In this document: piece after piece, positions 39,424 through 49,710 of the stretch
Numbering within the stretch: position 1 is the first letter of the stretch
Layout of the letters: each line of letters starts with the position of its first letter
Assembly (NCBI GenBank): GCA_022822135.1
Contig: JAJECH010000018.1
Span: 124,001 to 188,000 of the forward strand
Length of the DNA stretch: 64,000 bases
Reading direction: 5' to 3'
Source: Pseudomonadales bacterium
GTDB taxonomy: Bacteria > Pseudomonadota > Gammaproteobacteria > Pseudomonadales > Azotimanducaceae
The notes under the pieces: generated by a model
What the model was told of the DNA's origin: nothing
The model's database searches: none
Seen by the model: the letters and a program-made list of their open reading frames with translations, nothing else
Made by a program: the position numbers and the translations under genes

Positions 39424-42015
39424 TCAGGCTACGATCGTGTCTGCTTCACCCGAACTCTCGCTAAAAATAAAGTCCTCCGCATCGATCTTCGGCGTCGAAT
39501 CCGCCCCGATCTCTCCATTCAACAATGCCCGAGCAAGCGGATTCTCCAGTTCATTCTGGATCGTACGCTTGATGGGTCGTGCGCCATACACTGGATCAAA
39601 CGCGGCGGATGCGAGCCTAGCTAACGTTTCGTCCGAGACGTCGAGTTCGATGCCTTGGCTTTCAAGACGGCTTGCAACGAGGGCTACCTGAATTCGGGCG
39701 ATCTCAACAAGCTGATCGCTTTGAAGTAAATCAAACACAACCATTTCGTCAATCCGATTGATGAATTCAGGTCGGAACTGTTCTTTGACCTTCTCCTGAA
39801 CCATCGATTTGATGTTGTCGTAAGACGTATTACTGTGTTCCCGGATCGCATCGGAACCAAGATTCGACGTCATTACGATCACGGTATTACGAAAATCGAC
39901 GGTACGACCGTGACCGTCCGTTAAACGACCGTCGTCCAGCACCTGCAATAGGATATTGAATACGTCTTGATGTGCTTTTTCGATCTCATCCAACAGCACA
40001 ACGGAGTATGGCTTTCGACGCACCAATTCGGTGAGGTAACCACCCTCTTCATACCCAACATAACCTGGTGGCGCTCCGATCAGACGAGACACCGAATGTT
40101 TCTCCATAAACTCGGACATGTCCACTCGAATCAGTGCCGACTCGGTATCGAATAAAAACTCTGCAAGCGCTTTACATAGCTCCGTTTTTCCTACCCCCGA
40201 TGGTCCAAGGAATAAGAAGGACCCGTTTGGTTTGGTTTCGTCTGACAGTCCTGCACGATTTCGTCTGATTGCATCCGAAACAACCTGAACGGCTGTATCT
40301 TGACCGACCACTCGTTGATGAAGTACTTCCTCCATCTGTAGCAGCTTGTCGCGTTCTCCTTGGAGCATGCGAGAAATCGGAATTCCAGTTCGTGCGGAAA
40401 CCACGTTGGCAATCTCATCTTCCGTTACTTTATTCCGCAATAAGGTGAGCTCAACATCCTCCTGACCGTTATTCGATTCAATACGTTGTTCAAGTTCGGG
40501 AATGACGCCGTACCGAAGCTCGGACATCTTTTCGAGGTCACCTTCTCGTTCCGCACGTTCATATTCAAGCCGTTTTTCCTCAAGTCGCTCCTTCACTTGC
40601 TGCACGTCGACAACACTTGCTTTTTCGTGCCCAAGCATTTCTTCGAGATCCGCATACTCGCGTTCAAGCGTTTCGATCGTCAGTTCAAGATCATGCAGAC
40701 GTTCTTTAGAGGCATCGTCTGTTTCCTTCTTGAGCGCTTCTCGCTCCATTTTCAGCTGGATCAATCGACGCTCAAGTTTGTCCATGACCTCAGGTTTGGA
40801 ATCCAACTCCATACGAATCCGGCTTGCGGCTTCGTCAACGAGGTCAATCGCTTTATCCGGCAGAAACCGATCCGAGACGTAACGATGTGACAGTGAAGCT
40901 GCTGCAATGAGCGCCGGGTCGGTAATTTGCACCCCATGGTGCACCTCATACCGCTCTTTCAATCCCCGCAAAATCGCAATAGTCGCCTCAACCGAAGGTT
41001 CATCGAGTTGGATGATCTGAAATCTGCGCTCCAGAGCCGCGTCTTTTTCTATACGTTCGCGATATTCGTCGAGCGTAGTTGCACCAACGCATCGTAGATC
41101 CCCGCGTGCTAACGCAGGCTTGAGCATGTTGCCTGCATCCATGCTGCCTTCTGCACTGCCAGCGCCGACCAAGGTATGCAATTCGTCGATGAACAGAATC
41201 ACTTGACCGTCTTGATTCTGGAGATCCTGAAGTAACGCCTTCATGCGCTCCTCAAATTCGCCACGAAACTTCGCACCCGCAACCATTAACGCGAGGTCGA
41301 GTGCGAGTAGACGTTTGTTCTTCATGCCTTCCGGCACTTCGCCACGCACTATACGTTGAGCGAGTCCTTCAACGACGGCTGTCTTTCCGACGCCTGGCTC
41401 ACCGATCAACACAGGATTGTTCTTCGTTCGACGTTGTAGAACCTGAATCGTCCGGCGGATTTCGTCGTCTCGGCCAATGACCGGATCGAGCTTGCCTGTT
41501 CGAGCAAGCTCGGTGAAATCGATGGTGTATTGGGTCAATGCATCGCGCAGCTCCTCAGCGTTTGCCGAATCTACGCTTGCCCCTTGCCGCATTGTCGCGA
41601 TAGCCTCATCGACTTGACCGCGTTGGACTCCGGCGGCTTCAAGCATCCGGGCGGTAGCGCCACCCGCTTGCAAAACTGCTGGAATAAAGAGTTCGTTTGC
41701 GATATAGGTGTCGTTTCGACTCTTCGCGAGCTGACCCACATTCGAAAGAACGCGACTCAGGTCGCGGCTAGGCGTGACGGTGACCGAACCTTGAACAGAA
41801 GCGAATTCATTCACCATTCGAGTCAGCTCTGACTTGATTTGACCAACGTCTCCACCAGCACGCGACAAAAGCCCCGCTATGCCACTCTTATCCTCGTCTA
41901 GCTGCGCCAACAGCACGTGTTGCGGCTCAATGAACTGCTGGTTCTTTTGGACGACGAGTTCATGGGCACGTTCAATCGCCGTACGAAACTGCGAAGTCAG
42001 CCGGTCAAAGTCCAT
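39424..42015 (-). CDS. clpB: ClpB disaggregase
   Basis: An 863-residue AAA+ chaperone that, with DnaK, extracts proteins from aggregates. The order is complete: N-domain; first P-loop GEPGVGKTA (about residue 206) with Walker [14 protein letters not shown]; the coiled-coil M-domain (about 410-525); second P-loop GPSGVGKTE (about 607) with [11 protein letters not shown]; and the sensor-2 region [11 protein letters not shown] sigma-32-like promoter precedes it and AGAGG lies seven bases before the ATG. It lies downstream of the qmcA/NfeD pair on the same strand. Confidence 0.97.
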   Translation of the reverse strand: MDFDRLTSQFRTAIERAHELVVQKNQQFIEPQHVLLAQLDEDKSGIAGLLSRAGGDVGQIKSELTRMVNEFASVQGSVTVTPSRDLSRVLSNVGQLAKSRNDTYIANELFIPAVLQAGGATARMLEAAGVQRGQVDEAIATMRQGASVDSANAEELRDALTQYTIDFTELARTGKLDPVIGRDDEIRRTIQVLQRRTKNNPVLIGEPGVGKTAVVEGLAQRIVRGEVPEGMKNKRLLALDLALMVAGAKFRGEFEERMKALLQDLQNQDGQVILFIDELHTLVGAGSAEGSMDAGNMLKPALARGDLRCVGATTLDEYRERIEKDAALERRFQIIQLDEPSVEATIAILRGLKERYEVHHGVQITDPALIAAASLSHRYVSDRFLPDKAIDLVDEAASRIRMELDSKPEVMDKLERRLIQLKMEREALKKETDDASKERLHDLELTIETLEREYADLEEMLGHEKASVVDVQQVKERLEEKRLEYERAEREGDLEKMSELRYGVIPELEQRIESNNGQEDVELTLLRNKVTEDEIANVVSARTGIPISRMLQGERDKLLQMEEVLHQRVVGQDTAVQVVSDAIRRNRAGLSDETKPNGSFLFLGPSGVGKTELCKALAEFLFDTESALIRVDMSEFMEKHSVSRLIGAPPGYVGYEEGGYLTELVRRKPYSVVLLDEIEKAHQDVFNILLQVLDDGRLTDGHGRTVDFRNTVIVMTSNLGSDAIREHSNTSYDNIKSMVQEKVKEQFRPEFINRIDEMVVFDLLQSDQLVEIARIQVALVASRLESQGIELDVSDETLARLASAAFDPVYGARPIKRTIQNELENPLARALLNGEIGADSTPKIDAEDFIFSESSGEADTIVA

Positions 42016-42070
42016 TTCTTACCTCTTCCTGGAAGTGTCACTTGGCACAATCAGTCCAAGCTCCTAGCTT

Positions 42071-42100
42071 CTATATGAGGTTAAAACGATCCGTTTTCAA
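42071..42100 (-). promoter_or_regulatory. sigma-32 (RpoH)-type heat-shock promoter of clpB
   Basis: Reading toward clpB, TTGAAA (42095-42100) is followed after 14 bases by CCTCATATA. This closely matches the RpoH consensus CTTGAAA/CCCCATNTA at an allowed spacing. It lies between the upstream NfeD stop and clpB, giving a leader of about 50 bases. Confidence 0.75.
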
Positions 42101-42109
42101 TCTGCATCG

Positions 42110-42565
42110 TTAATCCACGGTTGCTACCTGCAACCGCATCGTATCGCAGTCGACGACTTCGACTTCCGCGCCTAACTCGATATCTCGTGTGCTAGTAACA
42201 ACCCACATGGAATCCCCAAGTTGGACGCGTATCTCTGTACCCGCGGCGAGTTTTTCACCGAGCGTAAATCGACGACCGATCATCATTTGCGCTCGTTTAG
42301 GCAGCGAATCCCTATTGCTCGGCTCGGTCGCTCTAAAGAACTTAAAGTAGACCAACGTCGCAATGACCGCGACGACCGCATACACGAAGATTTGGGCCGC
42401 AATGCCTAAATCTGACACAAAATAGGTGAGCGCCGCCAACGCCAATGCCGCAACCGCAGCGCCGACCAGGAATCCTGCGGCTCCCAATACTTCTGCGATA
42501 AACAACACAATGGCAATCGTTAGCCAGATGGCGGGTACCCAGTTGGATCCTTCAATCCATTCCAT
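42110..42565 (-). CDS. short NfeD-family membrane protein (YbbJ-like)
   Basis: A 151-residue protein with about three N-terminal membrane helices and a C-terminal OB-fold-like domain (from FTLGEKLAAGTEIRVQLGD). It is the partner of the SPFH protein encoded just upstream, as YbbJ is of QmcA in E. coli. The pair is thought to organise membrane microdomains or aid membrane-protein quality control. ATG at 42565 has AAGGAC upstream; an earlier in-frame start would overlap qmcA. Confidence 0.88.
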   Translation of the reverse strand: MEWIEGSNWVPAIWLTIAIVLFIAEVLGAAGFLVGAAVAALALAALTYFVSDLGIAAQIFVYAVVAVIATLVYFKFFRATEPSNRDSLPKRAQMMIGRRFTLGEKLAAGTEIRVQLGDSMWVVTSTRDIELGAEVEVVDCDTMRLQVATVD

Positions 42566-42578
42566 GATTTCAGTCCTT

Positions 42579-43508
42579 TTATGCTCTCGACGGTGCAACT
42601 GCGCCGCCAACTGCCTTCGTTAGTTCTGTAATTCCGGCAATTGAACCAATGATGCTAGTCGCTTCTAAGGGGATCATCATCACTTTATTGTTGTCGCTCT
42701 TAGCTAGATCACCTAGAGCTTCAACGTATTTCTGTGCGACGAAATAGTTGATCGCGTTCGCTTCTCCGCTCGCAATCGCCTCCGACACCATACGCGTAGC
42801 TTCTGCTTCGGCTTGTGCGAGACGCTCACGGGCTTCTGCTTCACGTCGTGCAGCTTCAAGTTCACCTTCCGCTTTTAGGATCTCGGATTGCTTCTGACCT
42901 TCAGCCACTTGAATCGCGGCTTCGCGCTCACCCTCCGCCTCAAGTACCAAGGCGCGTTTCTCACGCTCGGCCTTCATCTGCTTCGCCATCGCGTTCACAA
43001 GATCGGTCGGAGGCGAGACGTCTTTGATCTCGACACGTGTGATTTTGACGCCCCACGGGTCCGTTGCTTCGTCGACTTTTGCAAGCAACTGCGCATTAAT
43101 ACGATCGCGGTTTGACAACATTTCGTCCAGGTCCATTGAACCCAGTACGGCACGAATGTTGGTCATGACTAAGTTGCGCGTCGCGTTTTCCAGATCGTTG
43201 ACTTGGTAAGCGGCTTTCGCAGCATCGAGGACTTGGAAGAAGCACACCGCGTCCGTATTTACCGATGCGTTGTCACTTGAAATTACGTCCTGCGGCGGAA
43301 TGTCGAGGACCTGCTCCATCATATTGATCTTCCTTCCCACACGCTGAACGATCGGTACCACGATGTTCAAACCGGGTTCTGCAGTGCGTGTGTATTTGCC
43401 GAAGCGTTCGACCGTCCAGTGATAGCCTTGAGGAACGATTCGAACAATCCGCAAGATCACCACGACTGCGAGTAGCAGCAACACGATTGCGACGATATAA
43501 CCTTCCAT
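42579..43508 (-). CDS. qmcA: SPFH/band-7 (stomatin-like) protein
   Basis: A 309-residue protein with one N-terminal membrane anchor (about residues 3-22), an SPFH domain ([22 protein letters not shown] onward), a long Glu/Ala-rich coiled coil (about 190-255) and a C-terminal hydrophobic segment. Size and context match E. coli QmcA. Such proteins form ring-shaped oligomers in membrane microdomains. Tandem AAGGA-type sites precede the ATG. Confidence 0.9.
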   Translation of the reverse strand: MEGYIVAIVLLLLAVVVILRIVRIVPQGYHWTVERFGKYTRTAEPGLNIVVPIVQRVGRKINMMEQVLDIPPQDVISSDNASVNTDAVCFFQVLDAAKAAYQVNDLENATRNLVMTNIRAVLGSMDLDEMLSNRDRINAQLLAKVDEATDPWGVKITRVEIKDVSPPTDLVNAMAKQMKAEREKRALVLEAEGEREAAIQVAEGQKQSEILKAEGELEAARREAEARERLAQAEAEATRMVSEAIASGEANAINYFVAQKYVEALGDLAKSDNNKVMMIPLEATSIIGSIAGITELTKAVGGAVAPSRA

Positions 43509-43556
43509 CTCCCTTATCCTTCCTTAAATGAAACGTTTAACGAACAAACGACTCAA

Positions 43557-43584
43557 ATTATATGTATTTGTGAATAAAAGTAAA
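43557..43584 (-). promoter_or_regulatory. candidate sigma-70 promoter of qmcA-nfeD
   Basis: On the minus strand, TTTACT (43579-43584) and TATAAT (43557-43562) are 16 bases apart, about 50 bases upstream of the qmcA ATG, in a very AT-rich divergent interval. Confidence 0.45.
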
Positions 43585-43646
43585 CATATACTTGTTTTTC
43601 ACAACAAAACAAATAGAATACGAACATTCGTGACCTTTATGATTGC

Positions 43647-44009
43647 ATGAAATTCTTCGATTCACCCGAAATGAGAGAAACGCTTCACCGTCTTCTTCGG
43701 TCTCAAATGGCGCTCAAAGGAATTGACTACAACGGGCTCTCGCAACGTCTCGCGATGATGGGCGTAGCCCAAACGGCTACCAACCTGCGGTCAAAAATCA
43801 ACCACGGTACGCTCGGTGCTCAGCTATTCGTGTTTATCCAGTTCGCTCTAGGAATCGAGAAACTCGACTTGAACAGCGTTAGGGATATCTATCGAGACGT
43901 AGAACGTGATCTGGACGCATCCGCTACTGTTGAACCTTCACATGCTGCCAAAGTAGTCGCGGATGAGTCACTTCCACCAGAAATGTCCAAAGTGGACGGC
44001 GAGGCATAG
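43647..44009 (+). CDS. DUF6471-like small helix-turn-helix-type protein
   Basis: A 120-residue product. The N-terminal 70 residues (RLLRSQMALKGIDYNGLSQRLAMMGVAQTATNLRSKINHGTLGA) look like a DUF6471 domain, which resembles the helix-turn-helix of Xre-type repressors. The C-terminal 40 residues are acidic and probably disordered. It is divergent from qmcA across an AT-rich interval. Whether it binds DNA is unknown. Confidence 0.65.
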   Translation: MKFFDSPEMRETLHRLLRSQMALKGIDYNGLSQRLAMMGVAQTATNLRSKINHGTLGAQLFVFIQFALGIEKLDLNSVRDIYRDVERDLDASATVEPSHAAKVVADESLPPEMSKVDGEA

Positions 44010-44208
44010 TGCTCGCTCGACCACTCGCAACGTGGACTTGTGCGACTTAATTGAAGATATGTTCGTTCGCTCTCGTTGACCGCTTCGCGATATATCCGGT
44101 GAAGCGCACACGATCAGCTACGAGTCGATAATCGCTGACATCACCGTCAAACTAAAACAGACGAACCACGCGGATCGCTAAAGATCACTCGTAGCGCTGC
44201 ACAGCGGC

Positions 44209-45420
44209 TTAGTTATTTGCGCCCGTCGGAATCTGACTGAACGGAATACCTTTGTCTGGCCGGACATCTTGTGGCATTCCGAGTACTCGTTCCGCCAAAA
44301 TGTTCAACATGATTTCGTCCGACCCACCTGCGATACGGCCACCAGGCGCGCCCATATACGCGCCAGGGTACATGCCATATTCCTCAGCCAGCTCGCCTTG
44401 CACAGCACCCGACAATTCGCATAAATCCATCGCGAATGACGCCATATCCTGCATTTTGGAAGCACCGACTAACTTGCCGATCGAATTCTCCGGACCTGGC
44501 GTTTCTCCCCGCGACAACGCGGTGAGAGAACGGTATCCAGTGTATTTCAACCCGGTTTCCTGACAATACCAATCCGCAAGTTTTGCTCGTACACTCGAAT
44601 CCTCGATGGCAGGTTTGTCATCAATAGTGACTCGTTGTGCGAGACGATACACTCGGTTGAATCCAACGCCACCGCCGCCACCACCGATCGCCGCTCGCTC
44701 GTTCATTAAGGTCGTTAACGCGACCTGCCATCCTTGTCCTACTTCACCGAGTCGTTGAGCATCAGGTACTCGTACGTCTGTAAAGTAGACTTCGTTGAAA
44801 TTCGCGCCCCCACTAATCTGCTTGATAGGTTTAACTTCAATACCAGGCGATTTCATGTCGAGGAAAAAGTAAGTCAACCCGCGGTGCTTCGGCACTTCGG
44901 GGTCTGTTCGTAAAACAATGATTCCATAGTCACTGTAGTGGGCACCCGACGTCCAAATCTTCTGACCATTGATCACCCATTCATCGCCGTCCTTCTCAGC
45001 TTTGGTACGTAGCGCAGCCAAATCTGAACCGCCTGCCGGTTCACTGAATAGTTGACACCAGATGTTCTCCCCCGACGCCAGCTTCGGCAAGTGTTCACGC
45101 TTCTGGTCTTCGCTCGCCCAAGCCATGAGCGTCGGTGCTGCCATGCCTTGGCCAATACCAAATACGCCTCCTGGAACGCTGAATTTGGACTCTTCCTGAC
45201 CCCAGATTACGTTTTCAATCGCGGTTGCGTCCCGCCCACCGTACTCGGTAGGCCATCTAATGCATGCCCAACCTGCGTCGTATTTACGCTTCTGCCAAAG
45301 CTTCGATCGTGCGATTTCGTCTAGCCCACGCAACTCTTCCGACGAGGGTGCATTAGCTTCCAACCATTCGCGTACTTCCTGTCTGAAAGTCGCTTCGGCC
45401 GGGGTGTCATTGAAGTCCAT
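44209..45420 (-). CDS. acyl-CoA dehydrogenase, subunit-like partner 1
   Basis: A 403-residue flavoenzyme-family protein. CQLFSEPAGGSDLAALRTKAEKDGDEWVINGQKIWTSGAHYSDYG is the FAD/substrate core. At the position where many acyl-CoA dehydrogenases carry the catalytic Glu in YEGT, this one has IAGGSDEI, so the base may lie elsewhere or in the partner. GGAG precedes the ATG. The next upstream gene is another dehydrogenase, nine bases away, suggesting a heteromeric enzyme. Confidence 0.88.
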   Translation of the reverse strand: MDFNDTPAEATFRQEVREWLEANAPSSEELRGLDEIARSKLWQKRKYDAGWACIRWPTEYGGRDATAIENVIWGQEESKFSVPGGVFGIGQGMAAPTLMAWASEDQKREHLPKLASGENIWCQLFSEPAGGSDLAALRTKAEKDGDEWVINGQKIWTSGAHYSDYGIIVLRTDPEVPKHRGLTYFFLDMKSPGIEVKPIKQISGGANFNEVYFTDVRVPDAQRLGEVGQGWQVALTTLMNERAAIGGGGGGVGFNRVYRLAQRVTIDDKPAIEDSSVRAKLADWYCQETGLKYTGYRSLTALSRGETPGPENSIGKLVGASKMQDMASFAMDLCELSGAVQGELAEEYGMYPGAYMGAPGGRIAGGSDEIMLNILAERVLGMPQDVRPDKGIPFSQIPTGANN

Positions 45421-45429
45421 GATCTCTCC

Positions 45430-46551
45430 TTAAGCCGCGTCGGCTTGGTTGCTTTGTTCGTACGCCGTAATCAGTCGATCTTGCCACCACGATTCGCTAC
45501 CGATATTGACCGACAAGAGTTTTGCACGACGATAGAAAAACTGACAGTCGAACTCCCAGGTGAAACCCATACCGCCATGGGTCTGAATGTTCTCTTTGGA
45601 TGCAAAGTAAAACGCTTGTGTCGAGCTAACTCGGGCGGTCGCCGACGCCAGTGCCAATTCCGCGTTGTTTTCGTCCAAAGCCCACGTGCCATAGTAACAG
45701 TTTGAGCGAGCGAGTGTGTTTTTAACGTACACGTTTGCCAATTTGTGCTTGATTGCTTGAAAACCAGCGATCGGACGTCCAAACGCATACCTCTCCATCG
45801 CATACGCTTTCGCTTGCTCCAATGCGGCCTGTGAACCTCCCACTTGCTCCCACGCGAAAAGCACTGCCGCACGGTCCAGTAGTTGGTTTGTCATTCCCCA
45901 TCCGCTACCAGCGGAACCAAGTAGCTCTGCCGGTGTCTTGTCAAACGTCAGCCGAGCGTGCGAACGTGAAGGATCTAGGGTCGAAACAACATCTTGTTGC
46001 ACACCAGATAAGTCGACGAGATACAGATTTGCTCCGTCTCCGCTATCGCAAGTTGTGACCACGATCGCGACATCTGCCACATCGCCGTCCGGCACGGGGT
46101 ATTTCGTGCCGGAAACAGTTTGATCAGCGGCTGCGGTTTTTAACGACGTAGGCGAGGGTCTTCCCGCACCTTCGCCAAACGCGAAGGTTCCGATCGCCTC
46201 ACCCGTGGCTAGTCGTGGCAGCCATTTCTGCTTTTGAGCATCCGAACCAAACTGCAGGATGGCTTCACTGGCAAGGTAGACTGAGGATGAAAAAGGAACC
46301 GGTGCTAGTGCTCGACCGAGTTCCTCGGCAATAACGACCAACTCGTAGTACGACAGCCCTAATCCCCCGTACTGCTCGGGGATTACGGTAGATAACCACC
46401 CCAATTCGGCAATCGATTGCCACAATTGCTTGTCGTATGGTTCGTCACCTTCAAGAATCTTGCGCACCTTTTCGGGCGGACAGTTGTCACTTAGAAAAGA
46501 CTGCGCCTGATCACGTAATTGGTTCTGTTCGTCCGAAAATTCAAAGTTCAA
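45430..46551 (-). CDS. acyl-CoA dehydrogenase, subunit-like partner 2
   Basis: A 373-residue member of the family. The N-terminal domain is normal (LPEKV-like ending, LGWLSTVIPEQYGGLGLSY). The C-terminal HGGMGFTWEFDCQFFYRRAKLL is typical of the short FadE-like subunits found in pairs. The middle loop is shortened (GEGAGRPSPTSLK), where the usual FAD-binding TEPxxGSD motif is not recognisable. The start is TTG at 46551. Confidence 0.86.
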   Translation of the reverse strand: MNFEFSDEQNQLRDQAQSFLSDNCPPEKVRKILEGDEPYDKQLWQSIAELGWLSTVIPEQYGGLGLSYYELVVIAEELGRALAPVPFSSSVYLASEAILQFGSDAQKQKWLPRLATGEAIGTFAFGEGAGRPSPTSLKTAAADQTVSGTKYPVPDGDVADVAIVVTTCDSGDGANLYLVDLSGVQQDVVSTLDPSRSHARLTFDKTPAELLGSAGSGWGMTNQLLDRAAVLFAWEQVGGSQAALEQAKAYAMERYAFGRPIAGFQAIKHKLANVYVKNTLARSNCYYGTWALDENNAELALASATARVSSTQAFYFASKENIQTHGGMGFTWEFDCQFFYRRAKLLSVNIGSESWWQDRLITAYEQSNQADAA

Positions 46552-46701
46552 TGTAGTGTTGGCAACATGTCATCATGGGATTCAAGGGCAGGATTTTATG
46601 TAGCGGAGAACGCAGTAATCATCACACTTAACCCGTTCAAACTATCAGGAAATACAGACCGATCTTTTTTTCGGTAGCTTGTCAGCGATCCCATCCAACC
46701 C

Positions 46702-48639
46702 ATGTACGACCGTTACACTTTGGGCATGAATTACGCGGATCATGGCTATTTGCGTGTGGCTGCGATTGCGCCTACACTCTCACTCGCTAGCCCGACGCGC
46801 AACGCAGAGCGAATCCTCGCGAAGTACCACCTACTTGAGCGTGGTGACTGCGCTGTCGTGTTATCGCCCGAGCTTTCGCTTACCGGTTATTCGTGCGAAG
46901 ACCTTTTTCTGACCGCGGATCTTCAACGCGAAAGTGCCCGAGCTTTAGCTGATCTAGCACGCGAAACGGATTCAACGTTACTCGTCGTCGGCGCGCCATT
47001 ACTCCTCGTCGATGGTCGCCTTGTAAACGCCGCTTTCGTTCTCGCAAACGGCGGCATCCTTGGTGCCGTACCAAAATGCAGTAACCCAAATCATGCCGAG
47101 TTCTACGAGCAACGATGGTTCGCTTCAGGCACTGGAATCGATGTCGCACATGAAATTGACGGACTTGAATTCCGAGTATCGCCCAAACATCTGTTTCGAA
47201 TCGGAGATACCTACTGCGCCGTAGAAATTTGCGAGGATCTATGGATGCCTCAACCACCTTCTGCTCAGCATGCGTTAAACGGTGCGACGCTGATACTCAA
47301 CCCATCCGCAAGTCCTGAGCAGGTCGCGAAGGCCGAGTATCGACGGGACCTGGTGCGCATGCAAAGCGGTGCATGTATCAGCGCGTATTTGTACGCAAGT
47401 TCTACGGTGTCAGAATCGACTAAAGATGTCGTGTACGGGGGTCATCTTCTCGCCGCTGAGAATGCCACGATGTTAGGTGAGAGCGACCTGTTTCTCCATG
47501 ACGCTACGCTCATGGTTGATATCGACTGGCAACGACTACGCCATGAACGCACAGTCAGTTCGACGTTTAGAACCGGTTCCCGCGACGACGGTTATCGAAT
47601 CGTCGGGCAGCCTACTCGAACTGTCCTGAAACGATTGCGTCGTGATGTCCCAAAACACCCATTTGTACCCGACGACGAAGGTACCCTCGAAGCCCGTGCA
47701 CAAACCATCCTCAAGATTCAAACGCAGGGTTTAGTCAAGCGGCTGCAATCCTCAGCGACAAAGAAGATGGTCATAGGTCTTTCAGGCGGGCTCGATTCAA
47801 CCCTGGCATTGCTAGTTTGTATGGATGTTCAACGGGAGATGGCGTGGGAACCTGACACCATCCTCGCTGTCACGATGCCCGGACCTGGCACGAGCGATCA
47901 CACACGCGAGTCTGTTGCGTTAATCACAGAAGCCGCTGGATTGGAGCTGACAGACATACCAATTCGCGCAGCTGTCGAATCTCATCTATCCGACATTCAA
48001 CACGATATTGTTGATGATGTAACGTATGAGAATAGTCAGGCAAGAGAGCGCACTCAAATCTTGTTCGATCTTGCTAACAAGATGAATGGAATCGTTGTCG
48101 GTACTGGTGATCTGTCTGAGCTTGCGTTAGGTTGGTGCACGTTCAACGCCGACCATATGTCGAGCTATAACGTGAACGTCGGTGTGCCGAAGACGCTTGT
48201 TCAATACCTGACGCGATGGTATGCAGAGCATCGAGCTTCCAGTAGTCTCAGACAAGCACTCGAGCGCGTACTTAACACTCCGATTACACCAGAATTGTTA
48301 CCTGTATCTGACGGCGAGATCGAACAACGCACTGAAGAAATCATCGGTCCATTTGAATTGCATGACTTCTTCTTGTATCACTTTCTGCGAACTGGAGCAG
48401 AAGTCGTCAAGATTCGCTCCTTGGCGGTTCATGCATATGGCGGTATCTACGAGGCTAAGGAGATTGATCGATGGCTACGCGTTTTCATCACAAGATTTCA
48501 TCGTCAGCAATTTAAGCGCACCACACTTCCTCCCGGTCCTAAAGTCGGTACTGTGGCGCTGTCGCCACGTGGCGACTGGCGGATGCCTGACGAAGCCGAC
48601 TGGCAACAAATCCTTAAGGGTCTCGATGAATTTAACTAA
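46702..48639 (+). CDS. nadE: glutamine-dependent NAD+ synthase
   Basis: A 645-residue two-domain enzyme for the last step of NAD+ synthesis. The N-terminal nitrilase-type glutaminase has the Glu-Lys-Cys triad: Glu in LSPELSLTGYSCED, Lys in VPKCSNPNHAEFYE and Cys in AVEICEDLWMP. The C-terminal synthetase carries the ATP loop GLSGGLDSTLAL (near residue 358) and GTGDLSELALGWCTF. The length is close to that of mycobacterial NadE. An ATG at 46726 is an alternative start that also fits the family. The stop overlaps the next gene by 14 bases. Confidence 0.95.
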   Translation: MYDRYTLGMNYADHGYLRVAAIAPTLSLASPTRNAERILAKYHLLERGDCAVVLSPELSLTGYSCEDLFLTADLQRESARALADLARETDSTLLVVGAPLLLVDGRLVNAAFVLANGGILGAVPKCSNPNHAEFYEQRWFASGTGIDVAHEIDGLEFRVSPKHLFRIGDTYCAVEICEDLWMPQPPSAQHALNGATLILNPSASPEQVAKAEYRRDLVRMQSGACISAYLYASSTVSESTKDVVYGGHLLAAENATMLGESDLFLHDATLMVDIDWQRLRHERTVSSTFRTGSRDDGYRIVGQPTRTVLKRLRRDVPKHPFVPDDEGTLEARAQTILKIQTQGLVKRLQSSATKKMVIGLSGGLDSTLALLVCMDVQREMAWEPDTILAVTMPGPGTSDHTRESVALITEAAGLELTDIPIRAAVESHLSDIQHDIVDDVTYENSQARERTQILFDLANKMNGIVVGTGDLSELALGWCTFNADHMSSYNVNVGVPKTLVQYLTRWYAEHRASSSLRQALERVLNTPITPELLPVSDGEIEQRTEEIIGPFELHDFFLYHFLRTGAEVVKIRSLAVHAYGGIYEAKEIDRWLRVFITRFHRQQFKRTTLPPGPKVGTVALSPRGDWRMPDEADWQQILKGLDEFN

Positions 48640-49558
48640 AAACTGGATATACGCCTTCGCGTGTGTCACACTTATGTACGCTAGCACTCCATCAAGTGGA
48701 TCGGTGTACTGTAATGAAGAAGGGGTCCGACTCGAGGTTCTCGGATCAGGCGAGTTGTCCTACGACACAACTCGCGCGGCGGGTTCTTATCTGGTTTGGA
48801 ACAACGACAAGGCTCGAGTTTTAGTAAATGCTGGAGCGGGTACTTACCTGAGATACAAACACAGCGGAGCCGACTTCACCGATCTCATGGCGATTGTGAC
48901 CACACAAACAGGAATTGAGCAAACCGCAGACCTGCCAAGCATGTTAATGGCTTCTCTACGCAGTGGTCGCACCGAAACTCTAACCATTTATGGACCTAGT
49001 GGCAGCGAGACGTATCCTTCAATTACACAACTTTTTGAGAGGTTGGCGAGCGAAGAGGGTGCATATCCCGAGCTAGCTTCTCTAGTTTCACACTCAAGTC
49101 CGGCCGGATATCGTGTACGCGTGCGAGATGTAAATCCGCCGGCACGTAAACACTGGGGCGGTTTCGCGAATTCCGAGTTACGGCTCTCAGCCATCCGCGT
49201 TAAAAGTGGGAATATCCCAAGTTTGGCGTGGCGGATTGACGTCGGAGAAACTGCAATCGTCTTCGCAGGTGAGTTCAATAATCAACGAGATATCGTTGCA
49301 GAATTCGCGCAGGGTGCAAATGCACTGGTTGTTTCGCATCGATTGCCAACCGGTGCACGTGGACTACCCTTAGATTTTTACGTAACGCCGGAGGAAATCG
49401 CGCGAGTCGCCGCAAAAGCAGAAGTACGGCATGTTCTATTAGGTAGTCGTGGGTGGCGAACGTTCGGACGCGAAAATGCGACCCAAGAGTCCATCGCGAG
49501 CGCGTTTTCAGGACATCAGTTATATGCAAATGAAGAGGAATGCTGGGGTCTTCATTAA
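48626..49558 (+). CDS. secreted metallo-beta-lactamase-fold protein lacking metal ligands
   Basis: A 310-residue protein with a signal-peptide-like N-terminus (about 1-28) followed by an MBL fold. The usual motif THxHxDHxGDLP is replaced position for position by TQTGIEQTADLP (residues 93-104), so all four ligands are lost. The later GD motif reads AGEFNNQ, and the last His region reads LLGSRGW. It is therefore probably not a metallo-hydrolase, but may bind a ligand or partner in the periplasm. ATG at 48626 has AAGGG upstream and overlaps the nadE end by 14 bases. Confidence 0.78.
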   Translation: MNLTKNWIYAFACVTLMYASTPSSGSVYCNEEGVRLEVLGSGELSYDTTRAAGSYLVWNNDKARVLVNAGAGTYLRYKHSGADFTDLMAIVTTQTGIEQTADLPSMLMASLRSGRTETLTIYGPSGSETYPSITQLFERLASEEGAYPELASLVSHSSPAGYRVRVRDVNPPARKHWGGFANSELRLSAIRVKSGNIPSLAWRIDVGETAIVFAGEFNNQRDIVAEFAQGANALVVSHRLPTGARGLPLDFYVTPEEIARVAAKAEVRHVLLGSRGWRTFGRENATQESIASAFSGHQLYANEEECWGLH

Positions 49559-49675
49559 TTTCCGGATTTACTAACTAACAAAGTGTGAAAAACACTGAAC
49601 AGGTATTACGGACGTCGTTCAGCGATTCTCTTCATGCCGACATATGTGCATAGCCACAGATCGAATTGTCGTCTA

Positions 49676-49681
49676 TATAAT
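49676..49681 (+). promoter_or_regulatory. candidate -10 box of the Thx gene
   Basis: A perfect TATAAT lies 29 bases before the ATG at 49711. The -35 position is weak (GCCACA at 17 bases). Confidence 0.4.
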
Positions 49682-49710
49682 CCCGAACCTTCGTAAAAGC
49701 CGGATACAGA

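Noticed and set aside
42041-42060. CTTGG/CCAAG inverted repeat in the clpB leader
   Set aside because: Only five base pairs; it does not match the CIRCE element (TTAGCACTC-N9-GAGTGCTAA).
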